From assembly GCA_030426385.1 (NCBI GenBank), contig JAUHYI010000024.1:1-53916 (forward strand): a stretch of 53,916 bases of DNA, written 5' to 3'. A program made the position numbers and the translations under genes. Position 1 is the first letter of the stretch. Each line of letters opens with the position of its first letter. This DNA comes from Phycisphaerae bacterium (GTDB taxonomy: Bacteria > Planctomycetota > Phycisphaerae > Phycisphaerales > Phycisphaeraceae). This document shows positions 31,586-39,625 of the stretch, piece after piece. Below the pieces are notes generated by a model. It did not search any database. It had not been told where the DNA came from and saw only the letters and a list, made by a program, of their open reading frames with translations.

Positions 31586-33235
31586 TCAGGCCACGAGCAG
31601 TGCGTTGCGAGCCAGGTAGGGCATGGCGTGGTCGAGGGTTTGTTTGACCAGGTTCTCGACGTCGTCTGGATCGCTGACGGATTGATTGTCGGCGTTGGCG
31701 AGTGTGATACCACCGCCGAGAATCAGGTCGGTCATGATCTGCGTGATTTCTTCGAGATCGCGAGTGCCATCGAGCAATGGGACGATCTGTTGGCCGAAGA
31801 TATCGAGATGGCCGCTGTAATGCAGAAGGTTGGTGACGGTGGGACCACGCTGGGCTTGGTATCGTGCAATGGAACTGGCACGTGGGCACTGACTGACCGT
31901 GGTGGTCAACGGCGGTGCGTAGGTCATGGCTGTGATGCCGCCGTAGCGCAACATTTCGTACAGGCCTTTTTTTAACGCGTTGTGCAGCTCGTCATTGATG
32001 GGCACCGCGTTAGCACCGCACTCGTTGAGTAGTAGATTGATCTGCGTGAGCAGGTTGTCAACGGTGAGCGGCTGAGGATGGGCACGGCTCAGGGCTAACA
32101 AGGAAAGTTTTAACAGCGGAGCGCCCGCGGTCATGGTGCGCTGCTGGTCAGGGCTGATGAACGTTACGGTGTCGTTGGATATCAATGACTGTGCGTTGAG
32201 CGTTTGGGGTTGCAGCGCGGTGGTCAGATGCAATTCGACCAGGCGATCAGCGACGTGATCGCGATCGATCGCAGCCGATTCATGACAGACCAGTGTTTTA
32301 CGAAAGCGACGCTTGCGCAGATAGTCGGCATTTTGTTCCGCGTCGATAATGCTCGGGCTCAACTGTTTGATGGCTTTTCGGCCGGCTTCGTCGAGACTGT
32401 GTGCTGCCATTTCGGTGAGTGACGATTCGCTGAGATAGGTCAGGCCATGCTGTTGGATGGCCTCGTTGAACTCGTGGAAATAGCACGGCGAATTGTGATC
32501 GTTGAGGTACTCATGGGTGATGTACCATTCGGGTTTATTTTCGAGTTCGCGTGCCTCTTCGGCGAGGGTGGCCTGCCACGCTGGCGAATTGCTGTGATCG
32601 TTGTCGATCATCCATTTGACGAGCATGAGTGCTTCGGTGACACGGCGTTGGGGATCGGTGATGTCCGCGACATGGTGACGCATGGCATCGCGGAGCGTCA
32701 GCGGTGCATGCCAGCCGGGCATGGTGTTGTAGCTGATGTAGGCGACGCCTTGGGGTGTGAGATTGTTTTTGCAGATTTCGAGAATGCGTGTTTGCGTGGG
32801 CTGATCGACCCATGAATACACGCCGTGGCAAATGATGTAATCGAATTGGCCGAATGCGTCGTCGATCTGTTGAAGATCCATGACGCGCAGGTCGAGATTG
32901 TTGAGTTCAAGTTTTTTGGCCAGGTCGCGTCCGATGTCGATTTGTCGGGCTGAGACATCGATGCCGGTGAACTGGGTGTTGGGTAGATTCTGAGCGATGG
33001 GAAGAATGTTCCACCCGGTGCCGCATCCGAGCTCGAGGACGCGTGCCTGTTGGATGGGCGTGGGCTTGAGCCCGAAGAGTGTCGCCATGGTGGCCAAGGC
33101 ATCAGGATGGCTCTCCGGGCATGACGAGCCGACGTAGGGGACCGCATCGTAGGATTCGGCCTGTGCGTCGGCCGAGTCCGCATGTGATTGTGCGGCCGCG
33201 GCGGAATGGGAATGCGATGAGGTGGAATTCGACAT
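31586..33235 (-). CDS. SAM-dependent methyltransferase with regulatory domain (PKMT-like)
   Basis: 549 residues, cytosolic. The N-terminal ~50 residues are Ser/His/Ala-rich and poorly conserved. The class I methyltransferase fold follows: motif I VLELGCGTGWNIL, acidic FTGIDVSARQI, YIICHGVYSWV, and GVAYISYNTMPGW. This combination, with a large C-terminal helical regulatory domain and a winged-helix-like tail (LDGTRDLEEITQIMTDLI), matches the protein-lysine methyltransferases typified by rickettsial PKMT1/PKMT2, which modify surface proteins. Whether this one has protein substrates is not shown. Start at 33235 gives the long His/Ser-rich leader; a later start is possible but no better site was seen. 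Confidence 0.85.
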   Translation of the reverse strand: MSNSTSSHSHSAAAAQSHADSADAQAESYDAVPYVGSSCPESHPDALATMATLFGLKPTPIQQARVLELGCGTGWNILPIAQNLPNTQFTGIDVSARQIDIGRDLAKKLELNNLDLRVMDLQQIDDAFGQFDYIICHGVYSWVDQPTQTRILEICKNNLTPQGVAYISYNTMPGWHAPLTLRDAMRHHVADITDPQRRVTEALMLVKWMIDNDHSNSPAWQATLAEEARELENKPEWYITHEYLNDHNSPCYFHEFNEAIQQHGLTYLSESSLTEMAAHSLDEAGRKAIKQLSPSIIDAEQNADYLRKRRFRKTLVCHESAAIDRDHVADRLVELHLTTALQPQTLNAQSLISNDTVTFISPDQQRTMTAGAPLLKLSLLALSRAHPQPLTVDNLLTQINLLLNECGANAVPINDELHNALKKGLYEMLRYGGITAMTYAPPLTTTVSQCPRASSIARYQAQRGPTVTNLLHYSGHLDIFGQQIVPLLDGTRDLEEITQIMTDLILGGGITLANADNQSVSDPDDVENLVKQTLDHAMPYLARNALLVA

Positions 33236-33350
33236 ACAGGTAATGTCGAACCAAAGTCCGTGCGAGCGTGAAAAGCGAGCATAAATTGGGGGAATTCACG
33301 TTATTCAGGCGTGATTTGGCCAAATTATGGGCAATGGTGGTGGATGTGTG

Positions 33351-34490
33351 CTACGCGTCGTAGAACGATAGCGGTGCGTCACAGGCCGCGAACTGGTCGA
33401 GGTCGGACTTATCGGTATGCAGGCGCATGGTGACATCGTATTGGCGTGATTCGCCGGGCTGGAGATATTGGCCTGCCTGTTGCTCTGTGATCGGTTCCTT
33501 ATTCTTGCCCATCAGCGAGCCGGAGTAAGGCTCGACAGCCGCGATGAAACAGCCCGCATCATTGAGACATTGCCAATTGGTGAGTCGTGGCAATTGTTCG
33601 ACGGGAAAACTGATTTCAAACCCGAGTTTGAGCTTGCGGTTGATCACGCCGGTGCGCGCGATGCCATCGCTGTTGGTGATGTCCTCAACCATGGCACAGA
33701 ACGAGCTGAGTGGATCATTGGTGCGGACCTCATACGAAGGGACGGTCTTGAGTTTATTGAGCGCCTCAACCGAGGTGGGGGTGTCCTTGGGATCGAGGGT
33801 AAGCCAGGTGCGTCCGCCGTAAATGAATTGCGTGTCTGTGTCGAGAAAGGGGTAGCCAAAGTTGATGTGATAGAGCAGGTTGTGGGGAAGTTTGACGCCG
33901 GAGACATTGGTGACCGTGTCGTTGATGCGAATGACTGATTCGCCGAGTGTGCAACTGATGATGCGACGAACTTCGAGAAATTGCGCGAAATTGGAATTGT
34001 CGCGGATGATCATTTCGATGGACATTTCGCGTGAGGCGTTGGGGTCCTGGTGAAGCGCGTGCAGATCGGGTTGGCGAATGGCAACGACCGCAGCGGGCGT
34101 GTTGCTGTGATGGCCGTGCTGGGTGACGTGCTGGCCGTCTTCATCGCGTGAGCTGCCCGTGTGCATTGGTCCACATGTGGTGACCAGTCCACCGGGCCAA
34201 CTGCGCATCCAGCCGTTATCGCTGGTTTTGTGTCCTTCGGCAGGAGGGACGACGCCGTTGGACGAGAGGTAGGCCAGGCCGTATTGATTGTAGAACGCTT
34301 CGCCGATATCGCCGCCGCGTTCGATGTTGACAGTGAAGCGTAAGCCTGACCCGGTGTTGAACATGGCCACGCGTCCGCCGGCACCATGCTTGCCACCGGG
34401 GCAGGGAAAGTCGATCAGCGCGGTTTGGATGCCGCCGATTTGGTGGATGTGTTCAATTTTGTGGGACAGGTTCTTGGGGATTTGAAACAT
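33351..34490 (-). CDS. DUF4432 family (aldose-1-epimerase-like) protein
   Basis: 379-residue galactose-mutarotase-like beta-sandwich protein. The stretch GLRFTVNIERGGDIGEAFYNQYGLAYLSSNGVVPP and WPGGLVTTCGPMHTGS are typical of the DUF4432 branch; later LPHNLLYHINFGYPFLD (His in the active-site position) and FIAAVEPYSGSLMGK match the family. Members are thought to epimerise sugar anomers in glycan use. Ends two genes upstream of YjbQ, divergently. No sugar transporter is adjacent. Confidence 0.85.
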   Translation of the reverse strand: MFQIPKNLSHKIEHIHQIGGIQTALIDFPCPGGKHGAGGRVAMFNTGSGLRFTVNIERGGDIGEAFYNQYGLAYLSSNGVVPPAEGHKTSDNGWMRSWPGGLVTTCGPMHTGSSRDEDGQHVTQHGHHSNTPAAVVAIRQPDLHALHQDPNASREMSIEMIIRDNSNFAQFLEVRRIISCTLGESVIRINDTVTNVSGVKLPHNLLYHINFGYPFLDTDTQFIYGGRTWLTLDPKDTPTSVEALNKLKTVPSYEVRTNDPLSSFCAMVEDITNSDGIARTGVINRKLKLGFEISFPVEQLPRLTNWQCLNDAGCFIAAVEPYSGSLMGKNKEPITEQQAGQYLQPGESRQYDVTMRLHTDKSDLDQFAACDAPLSFYDA

Positions 34491-34662
34491 GGTGGCATTT
34501 ACTCAAAAGAAGGACAAGAGAGTCGGGGCAGTATCATAAGGTACATCCGCGACGGGGTGAAATATTGAGAATAGGCATTTATATACGGCTGTGGAAAGGA
34601 TTGAAATCGCCGATGCAAGTGGGGATGCGGTGGTGCGCGTGGGGCGGTAAACTTGTGCGTCT

Positions 34663-35067
34663 ATGGCAAGCCGAACCCGACTATCGATTCCCACGCACCG
34701 ACGCAGTGAAATGGTTTCCCTGACCCGCGAGGTTCAACAGGCAGTGGCCGCGTCCAATGTCCAGCATGGGCAGGTGATCGTTTACGTGCCGCACACCACC
34801 GCGGGCATCACGATCAACGAAAATGCCGACCCGGATGTGGTGCATGATTTTTTGAAACAGTTGGACGAGATGGTGCCGTGGGAGCAGCCGTTCTATCGAC
34901 ATGGGGAAGGCAACAGCGCCGCACATGTGAAAGCCTCGATGATGGGTTCAAGCGTGACGGTGTTGATCGAAGATGGGCGTCTGGTGCTGGGGACATGGCA
35001 GGGGATCTGGTACTGTGAATTCGATGGGCCACGCACGCGCACCGCGATCGTATCAGTGACGGACTAA
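34663..35067 (+). CDS. YjbQ/UPF0047 family protein
   Basis: A compact 134-residue beta-barrel protein. Signature motifs are complete: VYVPHTTAGITINENADPDVVHDF, EQPFYRHGEGNSAAHVKASMMGSSV, and LGTWQGIWYCEFDGPR. E. coli YjbQ has been reported to have weak thiamine-phosphate synthase activity; the real function is unresolved. Start at 34663 gives the normal length (about 130 to 140). It is followed 20 bp later by the lactonase-like gene on the same strand, probably co-transcribed. Confidence 0.93.
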   Translation: MASRTRLSIPTHRRSEMVSLTREVQQAVAASNVQHGQVIVYVPHTTAGITINENADPDVVHDFLKQLDEMVPWEQPFYRHGEGNSAAHVKASMMGSSVTVLIEDGRLVLGTWQGIWYCEFDGPRTRTAIVSVTD

Positions 35068-35087
35068 CTGCGAGTTGGGGTGAGGTG

Positions 35088-36284
35088 ATGAGTATGTTGA
35101 CGATTTTAAGAAACAAGATGGTGTTACTGCTGTGCGTTTTGGTCAGCGGTTTTTTTGTTCCTGGCTGTGGAGCCGATGGCACGCCAGTGCGTGGCGTCGC
35201 AGATGATGTATCCGAATTGACGAGAGCTGACATGAAACAAGTGCTGTATCTGACGACGATCAATGGCCGACAACTGCTGGTGTACGACATCGATGCGGAT
35301 GCAGGCACGCTGACTGTTAAACAAACGGTGGCACTACCTGCGCCAGCCGGGCCGATGACCGTGTCGAAAAATCGCGAACGGTTGTACGTGGGTTTGAACG
35401 ACAAAGCGGCCGACATGATTCAGTCATATCGCGTGGATAAAAACACAGGATTGGTGACATTGATCGGCAGCGTGACATGCGAAGGGTTTCCCACGTATCT
35501 GGATGTCGATCACACAGGGCGATACCTCGTGGCTGCGTATTACTCGCAAGGCAAAGTGGAAGTCTATCGCGTGAACGATGACGGCAGCCTGGTCTCGCCT
35601 GTGCATCAAACGGTGGCTGTGGAGAAACATGCCCATGCGTTTTTGATGGACCCGAGCAATCAGTTTGGATTCGTGCCGCACATCAATCCCAATGCGATGT
35701 ATCAATTTCATTTCGATGAGAAAACCGGTTTGTTGTCTGCCAACGAACCGGTGAAAGTCATCGCAGGCGGCACCGCAGAAAATCCAGACGGCCCACGGCA
35801 TTACGTGTATCACCCGGACCTGTCGCGATTGAATCGTGTGTATGCCGTCAACGAGCGTGGCATGTCGGTCAGTGTGTACGAATTCAATCGCGAGTCGGGC
35901 ACATTAACAACGCGTTTGCAGGATGTGTCGACGATGCCTGATGGTCATGTGAAAGAGCCCATGGATTCATGTGCGGATATTCACATCACGCCAGACGGAC
36001 GGTTCGTGTATGCGTCGAATCGTGGACTCAATTCGATCGCCGCGTATCGGGTGAATCAGGACGATGGTCAATTAACGCGCCTGGGTATTTACCAGACCGA
36101 ATCGTGGCCGCGCGAATTTGAAATTGATCACACAGGCCGATACATGTTCGTTGCCGGCGAACGCTCACACCACATGTCGGTGTATGCGATCGATCAAGCC
36201 ACGGGAGAACTGTCCCTGGTCACGCAATACGAAACGCCGGAAGGCCCCATCTGGGTATGGGCGATGCGTCTGGGCAAGAATTAA
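35088..36284 (+). CDS. Lactonase family beta-propeller lipoprotein (6-phosphogluconolactonase-like)
   Basis: About 398 residues. The N terminus has a lipoprotein-type signal, MLTILRNKMVLLLCVLVSGFFVPGC (lipobox VPGC), so the protein is exported, unlike cytosolic Pgl. The body is a seven-bladed propeller of the lactonase (YbhE/Pgl) type: repeated pattern VNDDGSLV / TLTVKQTV, LYVGLNDKA, LDVDHTGRYLVAAYY, DGPRHYVYHPDLSRLNRVYAVNE, SCADIHITPDGRFVYASNRGLNSIAAYRVN, and FEIDHTGRYMFVAGERS. ATG at 35088 or 35094 can start; GAGG lies just upstream. It follows YjbQ by 20 bp. Exported lactonases are common in planctomycetes; the substrate is unknown. Confidence 0.87.
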   Translation: MSMLTILRNKMVLLLCVLVSGFFVPGCGADGTPVRGVADDVSELTRADMKQVLYLTTINGRQLLVYDIDADAGTLTVKQTVALPAPAGPMTVSKNRERLYVGLNDKAADMIQSYRVDKNTGLVTLIGSVTCEGFPTYLDVDHTGRYLVAAYYSQGKVEVYRVNDDGSLVSPVHQTVAVEKHAHAFLMDPSNQFGFVPHINPNAMYQFHFDEKTGLLSANEPVKVIAGGTAENPDGPRHYVYHPDLSRLNRVYAVNERGMSVSVYEFNRESGTLTTRLQDVSTMPDGHVKEPMDSCADIHITPDGRFVYASNRGLNSIAAYRVNQDDGQLTRLGIYQTESWPREFEIDHTGRYMFVAGERSHHMSVYAIDQATGELSLVTQYETPEGPIWVWAMRLGKN

Positions 36285-36346
36285 CACACTTGCGAAAAAT
36301 ACGCTTACGAAATTGCTTATACGTTCATTCGTGATGTCGCATTCCC

Positions 36347-36461
36347 ATTTCAATCGTAGCGTTTGCGACTACGAAACCGTCTGCGAAATAAGTGCGTTGT
36401 CCGCCTGCGAAACGGGACGCTGTCGCGTCGCCCGCTAAACATCAAGCGCTACGATTGAAAT
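36347..36461. repeat. 115-bp inverted-repeat element
   Basis: ATTTCAATCGTAGCG (36347-36361) and its exact complement CGCTACGATTGAAAT (36447-36461) flank 85 bp that hold several TGCGAAA words and the family C palindrome. The left outer flank (TCGTGATGTCGCATTCCC) resembles, inverted, the right end of the repeat at 17838-17913 (GGGAATACGCTATTCGTGA). Confidence 0.8.
36414..36440 (-). repeat. Dispersed palindrome, family C
   Basis: Minus-strand sense starts GTTTAGCGGGCGACGCGACA and ends GCGTCCC. It is one of five copies in the window and is nested in the 115-bp inverted repeat. Confidence 0.75.
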
Positions 36462-36474
36462 AGTTCTGTTCTAG

Positions 36475-36494
36475 CCCCCGGTGAATACCGGGGG
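36475..36494 (+). repeat. Dispersed palindrome, family A
   Basis: CCCCCGGT-GAAT-ACCGGGGG. It is identical to 7050-7069; other copies are 10367-10386 (inverted) and 47024-47043 (one mismatch). Confidence 0.85.
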
Positions 36495-36561
36495 TTGGTG
36501 TGGGGTTGGTGTGGGGTTGGCGTGGGGGAGGCGTGGGGGGGGCGTGGGGGGCGTTAAAAAA

Positions 36562-36589
36562 CCCCGCTGTCGCCGAAGCGACAACGGGG
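36562..36589 (-). terminator. Intrinsic terminator on the minus strand
   Basis: CCCCG (36562-36566) with TGTCGC pairs, across the tetraloop CGAA, with GCGACA and CGGGG (36585-36589). On the minus strand this stem is followed by TTTTTT (A run 36556-36561 on plus). It serves transcripts coming from gatA, about 335 bp away, or from a short transcript in between. Confidence 0.85.
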
Positions 36590-36923
36590 CGGAGGGGAGA
36601 AAGCATTCTTATATTGCAGAAGTCGGGTATTACTCGCCATCTACGCCACTTTTTTATAGACGATTGTCTCGCGAATCAAGTTCGCATTACCCATTTTATC
36701 AGGTTTTCCACATTATCATGAGGCCGTTGGCAGGTCGTTGGCAACATTTTACTACACGCGGATTGATTCATCCCTCTGTTTATGAATGGGTTACATAAAT
36801 TATCAGGGGTCAATACCGTAGTGATCGGTGTTCGCTAAAAGTAGTCCAAAAATATCCCTTATTGAATCAGTAAATCTCGTCGCGTCAGGGGAATAGGTCG
36901 CGCTTTAGATATACTCACACATT

Positions 36924-38411
36924 TTAGGCTGGCTGCAGTTCGGTCAAGCGCGGCGCTTGCAATTTATTTTCGAGTTGGCTGGCGATACGCATCAATCGGG
37001 CTTCGTCAAAAGCATTGCCCAGCAATTGCAAACCGATCGGTAACGGACGCGGTGTATCGTCGGTGATGCCTGCGGGAATGCTGATGCCTGCAATGCCTGC
37101 GAGATTGCAATTAACCGTGTAGACATCGTTGAGATACATGGCCAGCGGATCATCGGATTTTGCGCCAACTTCGAACGCGGGAGCGGTAGTGGTGGGACAA
37201 AGAATCGCATCGCATTTTTCGAATGCGTTATCGAAATCCTGTTTGATCAATCGCCGGACTTTTAACGCACGCAGGTAGTACGCATCGTAGTAGCCGCTGG
37301 ATAAAACATAAGTGCCAAGCATGATGCGTCGTTTGACTTCATCGCCGAAGCCTTCAGCCCGTGAGGTGCTATACAGATCAGGCATGTCGGTGACTGGTGC
37401 GTCGGTGCGATGGCCGTAGTGGACGCCGTCGTAGCGAGCGAGGTTGCTCGATGCCTCAGCGGTGGCCACGATGTAATAAGTGGGGATGCCGTATTCGGTG
37501 TGGGGCAAATCGACCTCAACAATTTCAGCGCCGAGTTCGCGATAGATCGCCAGGGCCCGTTCGACCGCGTCAGCGACAGCGGGCGTGTTGTTGTCGTTGA
37601 GATATTGTTTAGCCAGCCCAATGCGCAAGGGTTGATCCGGTTGCGTTTCGGTTTGCGTCGGTTCGACCGATACGTCCGCGCTGGTGGAATCCAAGGGATC
37701 TCGGCCTGCCATGATTTCATACAACAGCGCGGCGTCCGCGACGGTTTTGGTGAAAGGCCCGATCTGATCGAGGCTACTGGCAAAGGCGACCAGACCCCAT
37801 CGGCTGATTCGGCCGTAGGTGGGCTTGAATCCCACGACGCCGCACAGGGCCGCGGGTTGACGGATTGAGCCGCCGGTGTCGGAACCGATCGATGCCGCGC
37901 ATAGGCTTGCTCCTGCCGCCGCTGCCGAACCGCCGGATGATCCGCCTGGCACGCACGAGGTGTCCCAGGGATTACGCGTGGTGACGAAGGCGGAATTTTC
38001 CGTGGATGATCCCATGGCAAATTCATCGAGATTGGTTTTGCCCAGGATGACTGCACCAGCATCTTCCAATCGCTGCACAGCCGTGGCCGTGTAGGGAGCC
38101 TGGAAATCTTCGAGCATTTTGGAACTGCAGGTGGTGTGTCCCCATGACGTGCATAGGTTGTCCTTGATGGCAATGGGCACGCCTGCGAGTGGGCCTGTGA
38201 CTTCGCCACGATCGACCGCCGCAGCGCGTTCGAGGGCGCGGTCGGTGTAGACCTCGCGGTAGGCATGGATTTGCCCGTCGTATTTTTCAATGCGATCAAG
38301 ATAGGCCTGGGTCGCTTCGGTGGCCGTGATCTGTTTGGCCGCGATCATGTCGCGCAATTCGATCATGGTGACAGCGGTGGGGTCGAATGTTGAATTGTTT
38401 GATGTGGCCAT
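36924..38411 (-). CDS. gatA: Aspartyl/glutamyl-tRNA(Asn/Gln) amidotransferase subunit A
   Basis: GatA supplies ammonia by glutamine hydrolysis so that GatCAB turns Glu-tRNA(Gln) or Asp-tRNA(Asn) into the correct form. 495 residues, amidase signature family. The Ser-cisSer-Lys triad is visible: Lys83 in PIAIKDNL, Ser158 in VPGGSSGGSAAAAGASL, and Ser182 in SIGSDTGGSIRQPAALCG. The C terminus has CNLAGIAGISIPAG and LPIGLQLLGNAFDEA as in GatA. gatC lies directly upstream (96-bp gap). gatB is not in this window, so the third subunit is encoded elsewhere. Confidence 0.96.
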   Translation of the reverse strand: MATSNNSTFDPTAVTMIELRDMIAAKQITATEATQAYLDRIEKYDGQIHAYREVYTDRALERAAAVDRGEVTGPLAGVPIAIKDNLCTSWGHTTCSSKMLEDFQAPYTATAVQRLEDAGAVILGKTNLDEFAMGSSTENSAFVTTRNPWDTSCVPGGSSGGSAAAAGASLCAASIGSDTGGSIRQPAALCGVVGFKPTYGRISRWGLVAFASSLDQIGPFTKTVADAALLYEIMAGRDPLDSTSADVSVEPTQTETQPDQPLRIGLAKQYLNDNNTPAVADAVERALAIYRELGAEIVEVDLPHTEYGIPTYYIVATAEASSNLARYDGVHYGHRTDAPVTDMPDLYSTSRAEGFGDEVKRRIMLGTYVLSSGYYDAYYLRALKVRRLIKQDFDNAFEKCDAILCPTTTAPAFEVGAKSDDPLAMYLNDVYTVNCNLAGIAGISIPAGITDDTPRPLPIGLQLLGNAFDEARLMRIASQLENKLQAPRLTELQPA

Positions 38412-38481
38412 GTCGTGTATTTCGTATGAGCGTGAGTCGGAGTGCGTGAGTTATGAATCGGAAACCTGCGAGCACAATCGC

Positions 38482-38507
38482 GCAGGGGAAACGTGGGGGG
38501 GGTGGGG
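38482..38507 (+). repeat. Family D motif: GGGGAAACGTGGGGGGGG type
   Basis: GCAGGGGAAACGTGGGGGGG continues as GTGGGG up to the base next to the gatC stop codon. On the gatC sense strand, TAA is followed by CCCC-A-C8. It lies in the gatC-gatA gap and so would be transcribed. Confidence 0.85.
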
Positions 38508-38855
38508 TTAGGCGCCGGAGCCGTCGTCGAGGACTTTGGTGACTTTGTAAAACGGGGGGTGAGCGTCGGGGGCCGAGGCGAGCATCTGGTCCGCGGTGTA
38601 AAGCGATTCGGGTTCGTCACGTCGGAAGACATTGGTGACATCCATGGGGTGGGCCATGGGTTCGACGCCGTCGACATCGAGTTCGTTGAGTTTGGAGACG
38701 TAGGCGAGGACCGCGCCGAGCTGGTCGGTGAAATGGTGCAGGTCGTCGTCGGAGAGTTTGAGGCGACTGAGCTTGGCCACATGGCGGACGTCGTCCTCGG
38801 TGATGTGGATATCTCCGGAATTGGTGGGGTTATTATTTTGATCGTTGTTGGTCAT
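38508..38855 (-). CDS. gatC: Aspartyl/glutamyl-tRNA(Asn/Gln) amidotransferase subunit C
   Basis: 115 residues; GatC stabilises the GatA-GatB complex. The family core is clear: ITEDDVRHVAKLSRLKLSDDDLHHFTDQLGAVLAYVSKLNELDVDGVEPMAHPM, then VFRRDEPESLYTADQMLASAP. A longer Asn-rich leader (MTNNDQNNNPTNSGD) and an Asp/Gly tail are extra. It lies upstream of gatA on the same strand, in the usual gatC-gatA order. A C-rich tract (from the D motif) lies right after its stop. Confidence 0.94.
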   Translation of the reverse strand: MTNNDQNNNPTNSGDIHITEDDVRHVAKLSRLKLSDDDLHHFTDQLGAVLAYVSKLNELDVDGVEPMAHPMDVTNVFRRDEPESLYTADQMLASAPDAHPPFYKVTKVLDDGSGA

Positions 38856-38906
38856 GGTAATTCACTATGGATTGATTTTGAGGGTAACCCGTTAATTTCC
38901 CTCGAG

Positions 38907-38930
38907 CCTGGGGAAAGGTGGGGGGGTGGG
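38907..38930 (+). repeat. Family D motif upstream of queF
   Basis: CCTGGGGAAAGGTGGGGGGG then TGGG, about 30 bp before the queF start and in the divergent gatC/queF gap. Confidence 0.8.
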
Positions 38931-38962
38931 ACTAAGATAGCGGGTTTTGGTAGTATTTTCCT

Positions 38963-39328
38963 ATGCCAGATACGAAACTATTGGAATGTTTTGCGACGCC
39001 TGAAAGCGCAGGCGGTGCAGATTTTGTGATCGAACACGTTTCGGACGAGTTTACGAGCGTGTGTCCGAAGACGGGTCATCCTGATTTCGGGACGGTGACG
39101 GTGCGATTTTGCCCGGATGAATCGTGCGTGGAATTGAAAAGCTTGAAGCTGTATTTTCAGTCGTTTCGCAACGAGGGGATATTTTACGAAGCGGTGACGA
39201 ATACGATTCGTAACGATCTGGTGAGTGCGATGTCGCCGAAATGGCTGGTGGTGATCACGGACTGGAAGGGGCGTGGCGGATTTCGTTCGACGATCGTGGC
39301 CACGCATGGTGACGTGCCGGAGGGGTAG
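38963..39328 (+). CDS. queF: NADPH-dependent preQ0 reductase (preQ1 synthase), QueF type I
   Basis: QueF reduces the nitrile of preQ0 to preQ1, a step in queuosine tRNA modification. It is a T-fold protein of 121 residues. Catalytic Cys34 is in FTSVCPKTGHPDFG, with Asp41 in the proton-relay position; ELKSLKLYFQSFRNEGIFYE is the QueF signature (NADPH and substrate contacts), and the end is a short beta segment. The size fits the unimodular type I. No other que genes are adjacent; a preQ1 riboswitch was not recognised upstream (only about 100 bp of divergent gap). Confidence 0.95.
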   Translation: MPDTKLLECFATPESAGGADFVIEHVSDEFTSVCPKTGHPDFGTVTVRFCPDESCVELKSLKLYFQSFRNEGIFYEAVTNTIRNDLVSAMSPKWLVVITDWKGRGGFRSTIVATHGDVPEG

Positions 39329-39495
39329 GGGGGTAGGGGAATTTCTGATTTCGGATTTTTGATTTCTGATATTTCGGAAGTTGGGGTGGGTTGGATTCTT
39401 GAATTCATAGCCCGCGATGGATATCGCGGGAAGGGGGTTGGTGAATGTGCTAAGCCGCAAGCGGCGGGGACTGACTATCAGCAACGCCTCAGCCA

Positions 39496-39540
39496 TGCAG
39501 GGGAAAATGTGGAGGGGTGGGGGAGGTGGTGGGGGGGGGG
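39496..39540 (+). repeat. Family D motif with G10 run
   Basis: GCAGGGGAAAATGTGGAGGGG followed by TGGGGGAGGTGGTGGGGGGG and a total run of ten G to 39540. It lies about 85 bp before the hpnH start. The wider gap (39329-39625) also has AT-rich TTTCTGATTTCGG words at 39341-39375, seen again near 14380. Confidence 0.85.
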
Positions 39541-39625
39541 ATTCGTGAAAATGGGGGGGATGGGGTAGGATGGGGGCTTACAAGACAGGGTGGGTTGAAC
39601 GATTTGACGACGGAGTGATACACGC

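Larger units (their letters stand above)
36285..36923. other. 639-bp gap with repeats and one minus-strand terminator
   Basis: From left to right: a 15-bp perfect inverted repeat (36347-36361/36447-36461) enclosing a family C palindrome; a family A palindrome (36475-36494); G tracts GTGGGGTTGGTG... to about 36550; and a minus-strand terminator (36562-36589). From 36590 to 36923 I see no convincing gene. On the minus strand two tiny frames (17 and 28 codons) end near or in the terminator, so a small RNA or leader-like transcript upstream of it is possible. Confidence 0.6.

Noticed and set aside
36590..36923. SRP RNA, tmRNA or RNase P RNA
   Set aside because: None of the conserved core motifs of these RNAs could be found on either strand.
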